From the NCBI GenBank assembly GCA_965229625.1, contig CBDDJJ010000001.1, positions 1,302,001-1,366,000 on the forward strand: a DNA stretch of 64,000 bases, written 5' to 3'. This stretch comes from JANQIO01 sp965229625. Lineage in GTDB: Bacteria; Pseudomonadota; Gammaproteobacteria; Pseudomonadales; Halieaceae. Positions 61,109 to 64,000 of this stretch are shown one piece after another (positions within the stretch are counted from its first letter, which is position 1; each line of letters opens with the position of its first letter). The notes beneath the pieces are model-generated. The model searched no databases. It was not told where the DNA came from and was given only the letters and a program-made list of their open reading frames with translations. A program made the translations under genes and the position numbers.

Positions 61109-61143
61109 AAAAAAGCCCGGTGACGCCTGGGGCGCCACCGGGC
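61109..61143 (-). terminator. Rho-independent terminator of the MFS gene
   Basis: GCCCGGTG-A-CGCC (61115-61127) pairs with GGCG-C-CACCGGGC (61131-61143), one mismatch, three-base loop, followed on the minus strand by TTTTTT. Confidence 0.85.
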
Positions 61144-61228
61144 AAGTGAGACCTGGCTGGGGACAGACCGGGCTGGCCATGTCCCTCCGCAGGTTGCGGC
61201 CCGCGGGGATAGCGGGCCGGAAGCTTTT

Positions 61229-62449
61229 CTATACCGCCGGCTGGGGCACCCCATCGGCCTCACGCTGGATGCGCACACGCAGCCCGAGGATGACCAGCAC
61301 AAATAGCGGCGCGAACACCGCCGCCAGCGCCAGCAGCGAGCTGAGCACACCGAAGCTGTCCAGCGCCCAACCCAGCAGCGGGCCGGTCACAATGAACAGG
61401 CTGCGCACACCCAGGCTGACCAGCGAGTTCATCGTGGCGCGGAAGTCGCCGTCCACACGGCGGTTCAGGGCCTCGTAGAACAGGGTCAGGCTGAGCCCCC
61501 GGCTGAGCTGGATGGCGAACCCGAACAGCACGCCCACCCAGCCACCGGCCAGTGCCATACCCAGCAGGCCCACCACCGGCAGCGCCGCGGTAATCCAAAG
61601 CATCCGCCGCCAGCCGAGCCACGCCTCGAGGGCGCCCGCATAGCGCGCGGCAACGCTCACGGTCAGCGCAAACACCGCCCAGATGTAGCCAAACAGGCTC
61701 ACCGGCACGCCCTGCAGTTCCCAGTACTTCTGGTAAATCCAGAAGGCGTACAGGGCCAGCAGGCCGAAGGCGGCGATGGCCAGCGTCGTCCACAGCACCA
61801 CCGGCTTGTCGAACACCAGGGTCTTGACGATGGACTGGGCATTGCCGGCGTGTCCCTGGGTCAGGGTCGGCCGCGGCGCTTCCACCAGCAGCACGCCCAG
61901 TACCAGCGGTACAAAACCGCAGGCCGCCTGCACCTTGACCAGGGTGGCCATGTCGGCGAACAGCAACAGCAGGCTGGCGCAGATACCGGCCACGCCTGAG
62001 GCACCCGCTTCGATGGAGATCAGCCGGCTCAGGGACTTGCTGGCACCGGCACCACCGCCAACGCCGCTTTCCTGTAGCTGGGTCTCCGTGTCGTACAGCA
62101 GGGCGAGGTCGGCCCCGGAGATCAGGCTGATGCCCACCCCGAGAATGAACTCGTAGACCAGGAAATCCACGAAACCATCCGCCCACAGCAATGACAGGAA
62201 GCCCAGGCCGTTGAGTGCCGAGCCCGCCAGGATTGCCAGCTTGCGCCCCCAGATATCCGCGATGTAGCCCGAGGGCACTTCAAAAACTGCCACGGTCAGG
62301 GCGAACAGCGCCTGGGTTTGCAGTACCTGCGCCATGCTCAGGCCATAGCCTTGCACCAGCGGCACAAAGACGGGGATAACCACCATAAAGCTATGGAAGA
62401 ATCCCATCAGGTAGATAGCGACAATGTTGACTCTCAGTGACCGTTTCAC
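61229..62449 (-). CDS. MFS transporter
   Basis: A major facilitator superfamily permease of about 406 residues with twelve predicted helices. The loop 2-3 motif reads GYIADIWGRKLAIL (a good match to the MFS motif A G-x3-D-x2-G-R-[RK]). The start is not certain: GTG 62449 follows AAGGTGG at the right distance and is preferred to GTG 62458 three codons earlier. It is ended by a clear terminator. The region upstream holds a separate small transcription unit. Substrate unknown. Confidence 0.87.
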   Translation of the reverse strand: MKRSLRVNIVAIYLMGFFHSFMVVIPVFVPLVQGYGLSMAQVLQTQALFALTVAVFEVPSGYIADIWGRKLAILAGSALNGLGFLSLLWADGFVDFLVYEFILGVGISLISGADLALLYDTETQLQESGVGGGAGASKSLSRLISIEAGASGVAGICASLLLLFADMATLVKVQAACGFVPLVLGVLLVEAPRPTLTQGHAGNAQSIVKTLVFDKPVVLWTTLAIAAFGLLALYAFWIYQKYWELQGVPVSLFGYIWAVFALTVSVAARYAGALEAWLGWRRMLWITAALPVVGLLGMALAGGWVGVLFGFAIQLSRGLSLTLFYEALNRRVDGDFRATMNSLVSLGVRSLFIVTGPLLGWALDSFGVLSSLLALAAVFAPLFVLVILGLRVRIQREADGVPQPAV

Positions 62450-62521
62450 GGTAACCACCTTTACATCAGCGGCCTCGAGCCCGGGGTTGGAGAGTCTTTA
62501 TGAGTTTTCCTGGGGGGGAAA

Positions 62522-62566
62522 GAAAAAGGCCTCCGAGTCCCGGGTTCTCGGAGGCCTTCTTTAGAT
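62522..62566 (-). terminator. Bidirectional terminator-like hairpin
   Basis: Perfect 10-bp stem GGCCTCCGAG (62528-62537) / CTCGGAGGCC (62547-62556), with TTTTTCTTTCC on the minus side and TTCTTTAGATTTT on the plus side. Because neither flanking large gene ends here, it implies a small transcript ending from the right. Confidence 0.8.
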
Positions 62567-62598
62567 TTTCAGTCGTTCAAATAGGTTTCTATGACTGT

Positions 62599-62739
62599 CT
62601 AACGCTTCCTCGAACCGTGTCCTACGCGAATACCGTCGCGAGAGGTGAGCTTGACCGGCACACACAGGTACTGGTCAGCCGACACCGCCCGCAGATGCAG
62701 GGAGCGCGTGAACATGTACTGTGAATTGCGAGCGGTCAT
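62599..62739 (-). CDS. Possible 46-residue small protein
   Basis: A 46-codon ORF starting at the ATG whose complement is 62737-62739, rich in Arg/Ser/Val (MTARNSQYMFTRS... ending HGSRKR), unrecognised. Its start overlaps by four bases the stop of a 12-codon leader ORF (MRSFSLMKTAVR) that has an AGAGGA ribosome site, suggesting coupled translation. A terminator lies 40 bp downstream. The combination supports a real transcript, but coding capacity is unproven. Confidence 0.4.
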   Translation of the reverse strand: MTARNSQYMFTRSLHLRAVSADQYLCVPVKLTSRDGIRVGHGSRKR

Positions 62740-62861
62740 CGGACTGCCGTTTTCATTAAACTGAACGAGCGCATATAGTCCTCTGATGCGCCGAGAAGTT
62801 CAATCCTTGGCGCCAGATGTTGTGTAAAAACACCAAATAGAAGAAGAGAAACTGCAACAAC

Positions 62862-63875
62862 GTGCACATCCTGGTTACCGGCGGCACCGGCTTCATCGGC
62901 TATCACACGGCTAACGCGCTGCTGGCGGCTGGCCACCGCGTGCGCCTGCTGGTGCGCGACAAGGACAAGCTGCGCCGGCTGTACGGCAGCAATATCACCG
63001 ACTATGTACTCGGTGATGTGACCGATGCCGGCTCCGTCGATAGTGCGCTGGCCGGCTGCGACGGCGTGGTGCACAGCGCCGCGCTGGTGTCCATCGACCG
63101 CAAGGATGCCGACCAGGTGCTGGCCACCAATGTGGGTGGTACCGAGCGAGTGGTCGGCGGCGCGGTGAAGCGCGGGCTGGAGACCATTGTTCACGTGTCC
63201 AGCGTGACCGCGCTTTACAATCCCAAAGCCGCCTATCTCAATGAGTACTCTCCGCCGGGCAGCGCGGCCAACGCCTACGGGCGCTCCAAGGTGGCCTGCG
63301 AAGAGTACGTGCGCGGGCTGCAGTCGACCGGCGCGCCGATTCACATCACCTACCCGGCCAGCGTGATCGGCCCCGACGACCCGGGATTTACTGATCCCCA
63401 CCAGGGCTTGAAGGCCTACCTGGCCGCTGCCGCGCCGGTCTTGCCCAGCGGCAACCAATGGGTGGACGTGCGGGATGTGGCACTCGCCCACTGCCGCCTG
63501 TTTGAACGCGCACTGTCCCCGGGTCGCTACCCGCTGGGCGGCCACTTCCTGACCTGGAGCGAACTGGTGGACACCCTGTCTGAACTCACCGGACGGCGCA
63601 TTCGCAAGATCCCGGTACCCGGCGGCGTGATGCTGGGTGCCGGCCGGCTGGTGGACTGGCTCAACCGCCTGCGCGGTAAATCACTGGATATCCCGGTCAC
63701 ACATGAGGCCATGGTGTACGCCACCAACTGGGTGAAAATGGACAACAGCAAAGGCAGCGCTGATCTCGGCGTGCACTTCCGCCCGGTGCAGGAATCGCTG
63801 GCCGACGCCATCCGCTCCCTGGTTGCCGAAGGCCATATCGACCGACGCCAGGCGGGACTGCTTGGCGATGCCTGA
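62862..63875 (+). CDS. NAD(P)-dependent epimerase/dehydratase (extended SDR)
   Basis: A 337-residue extended SDR. The Rossmann motif is TGGTGFIG at 6-13, the catalytic pair is Y139-G-R-S-K143, and HVSSVTALYNP carries the Ser/Thr. The layout is that of the dihydroflavonol-4-reductase / hopanoid- or sterol-dehydrogenase-like group (YPASVIGPDDPGF). The start is GTG 62862 with only a weak purine-rich site. The stop overlaps the next gene by eight bases. Substrate undetermined. Confidence 0.87.
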   Translation: MHILVTGGTGFIGYHTANALLAAGHRVRLLVRDKDKLRRLYGSNITDYVLGDVTDAGSVDSALAGCDGVVHSAALVSIDRKDADQVLATNVGGTERVVGGAVKRGLETIVHVSSVTALYNPKAAYLNEYSPPGSAANAYGRSKVACEEYVRGLQSTGAPIHITYPASVIGPDDPGFTDPHQGLKAYLAAAAPVLPSGNQWVDVRDVALAHCRLFERALSPGRYPLGGHFLTWSELVDTLSELTGRRIRKIPVPGGVMLGAGRLVDWLNRLRGKSLDIPVTHEAMVYATNWVKMDNSKGSADLGVHFRPVQESLADAIRSLVAEGHIDRRQAGLLGDA

Positions 63876-64000
63876 GTTCGGCATCACTCCCTGGCGGATG
63901 GAACTGGATGCTGCCGGGCTCAGCGCCCAGGCGGCACAGGCCGAAGCCTGGGGTTACCGCTCCTTTTTCCTGCCGGAATCCCACTTCCTTGAAAACGGGG
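63868..64000 (+). CDS. LLM class flavin-dependent oxidoreductase (partial)
   Basis: N-terminal 44 residues of a luciferase-like monooxygenase superfamily protein, cut by the right edge. It begins MPEFGITPWRMELDAAGLSA and shows AEAWGYRSFFLPESHF, the first helix and strand of this TIM barrel. The ATG lies inside the end of the epimerase gene (eight-base overlap), so the two are an operon. Too short to tell F420 from FMN use. Confidence 0.75.
   Translation, partial: MPEFGITPWRMELDAAGLSAQAAQAEAWGYRSFFLPESHFLENG

Noticed and set aside
61063..61350. N-terminal extension of the AraC-type regulator
   Set aside because: The extension runs through the MFS terminator and is Arg/Cys/Ser-rich; the family domain begins at the ATG at 61062.
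61260..62186. 308-codon minus-strand frame inside the MFS gene
   Set aside because: Gly/Arg/Pro-rich off-frame product; the MFS frame shows regular membrane helices and motif A.

Overview
The window is GC-rich, densely packed bacterial chromosome and looks like a marine gammaproteobacterium, most likely of the Halieaceae (OM60/NOR5) type. This placement is inferred from gene content: a proteobacterial dedicated sortase (Pds) system, a fatty acid cis/trans isomerase, RecQ and DEAD-box helicases of gammaproteobacterial type, and many accessory oxidative enzymes (two cytochromes P450, LLM flavin oxidoreductases, SDRs, MaoC-like hotdog proteins). No rRNA, tRNA, CRISPR array, transposase or prophage block was recognised.

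Layout. 1-0.6 kb: start of a 2-oxoacid dehydrogenase E1 alpha gene running off the left edge. 0.7-3.9 kb: NTF2-like protein, then a P450 / limonene-epoxide-hydrolase-like / LLM oxidoreductase operon. 4-7.8 kb: DEAD-box RNA helicase and RecQ. 7.8-16.2 kb: outer-membrane barrel, DUF885 lipoprotein, second P450, class V aminotransferase, PH-domain protein, diguanylate cyclase. 16.3-30 kb: two metallo-beta-lactamase-fold proteins with an ABA4-like membrane protein, a TSUP transporter, a Tat-exported aminotransferase, the cis/trans isomerase, a nucleoside hydrolase and an operon of PNPOx / hotdog / hotdog / SDR genes. 30-31.6 kb: PepSY membrane protein pair.

31.7-32.7 kb is a small AT-richer island. 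It holds a class II microcin-like precursor with a canonical double-glycine leader, a two-TM protein in the position of an immunity protein, and a second small peptide with a weaker Gly-Gly leader and a Pro/Arg-rich tail. 34.2-37.8 kb has lipocalin, small membrane proteins and a tandem pair of two-lobed aspartic-protease-like proteins, one with both catalytic Asp-(Ser/Thr)-Gly motifs and one degenerate. 37.9-43.3 kb is an apparent operon of an M15-type peptidoglycan peptidase and a 1536-residue multi-pass receptor-like protein.

43.4-47 kb: D-aminoacylase-type amidohydrolase, MAPEG protein, TSUP transporter, then a roughly 190-nt imperfect inverted-repeat element. 48.4-59 kb carries the Pds system: OmpA-like PdsO, sortase, sortase target, response regulator and histidine kinase. 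PdsO is separated from the rest by a compositionally different cassette (AraC regulator, fatty acid hydroxylase, molybdopterin oxidoreductase). 59-64 kb: universal stress protein, AraC regulator, MFS transporter, a possible tiny gene with its own terminator, an epimerase, and the start of another LLM oxidoreductase.

A pattern across the window is that several genes have short tandem repeats that begin inside their last codons, include the stop codon and continue downstream (four loci, unit lengths 12, 21, 22 and 13 bp). All functional calls come from reading motifs; no database search was run.
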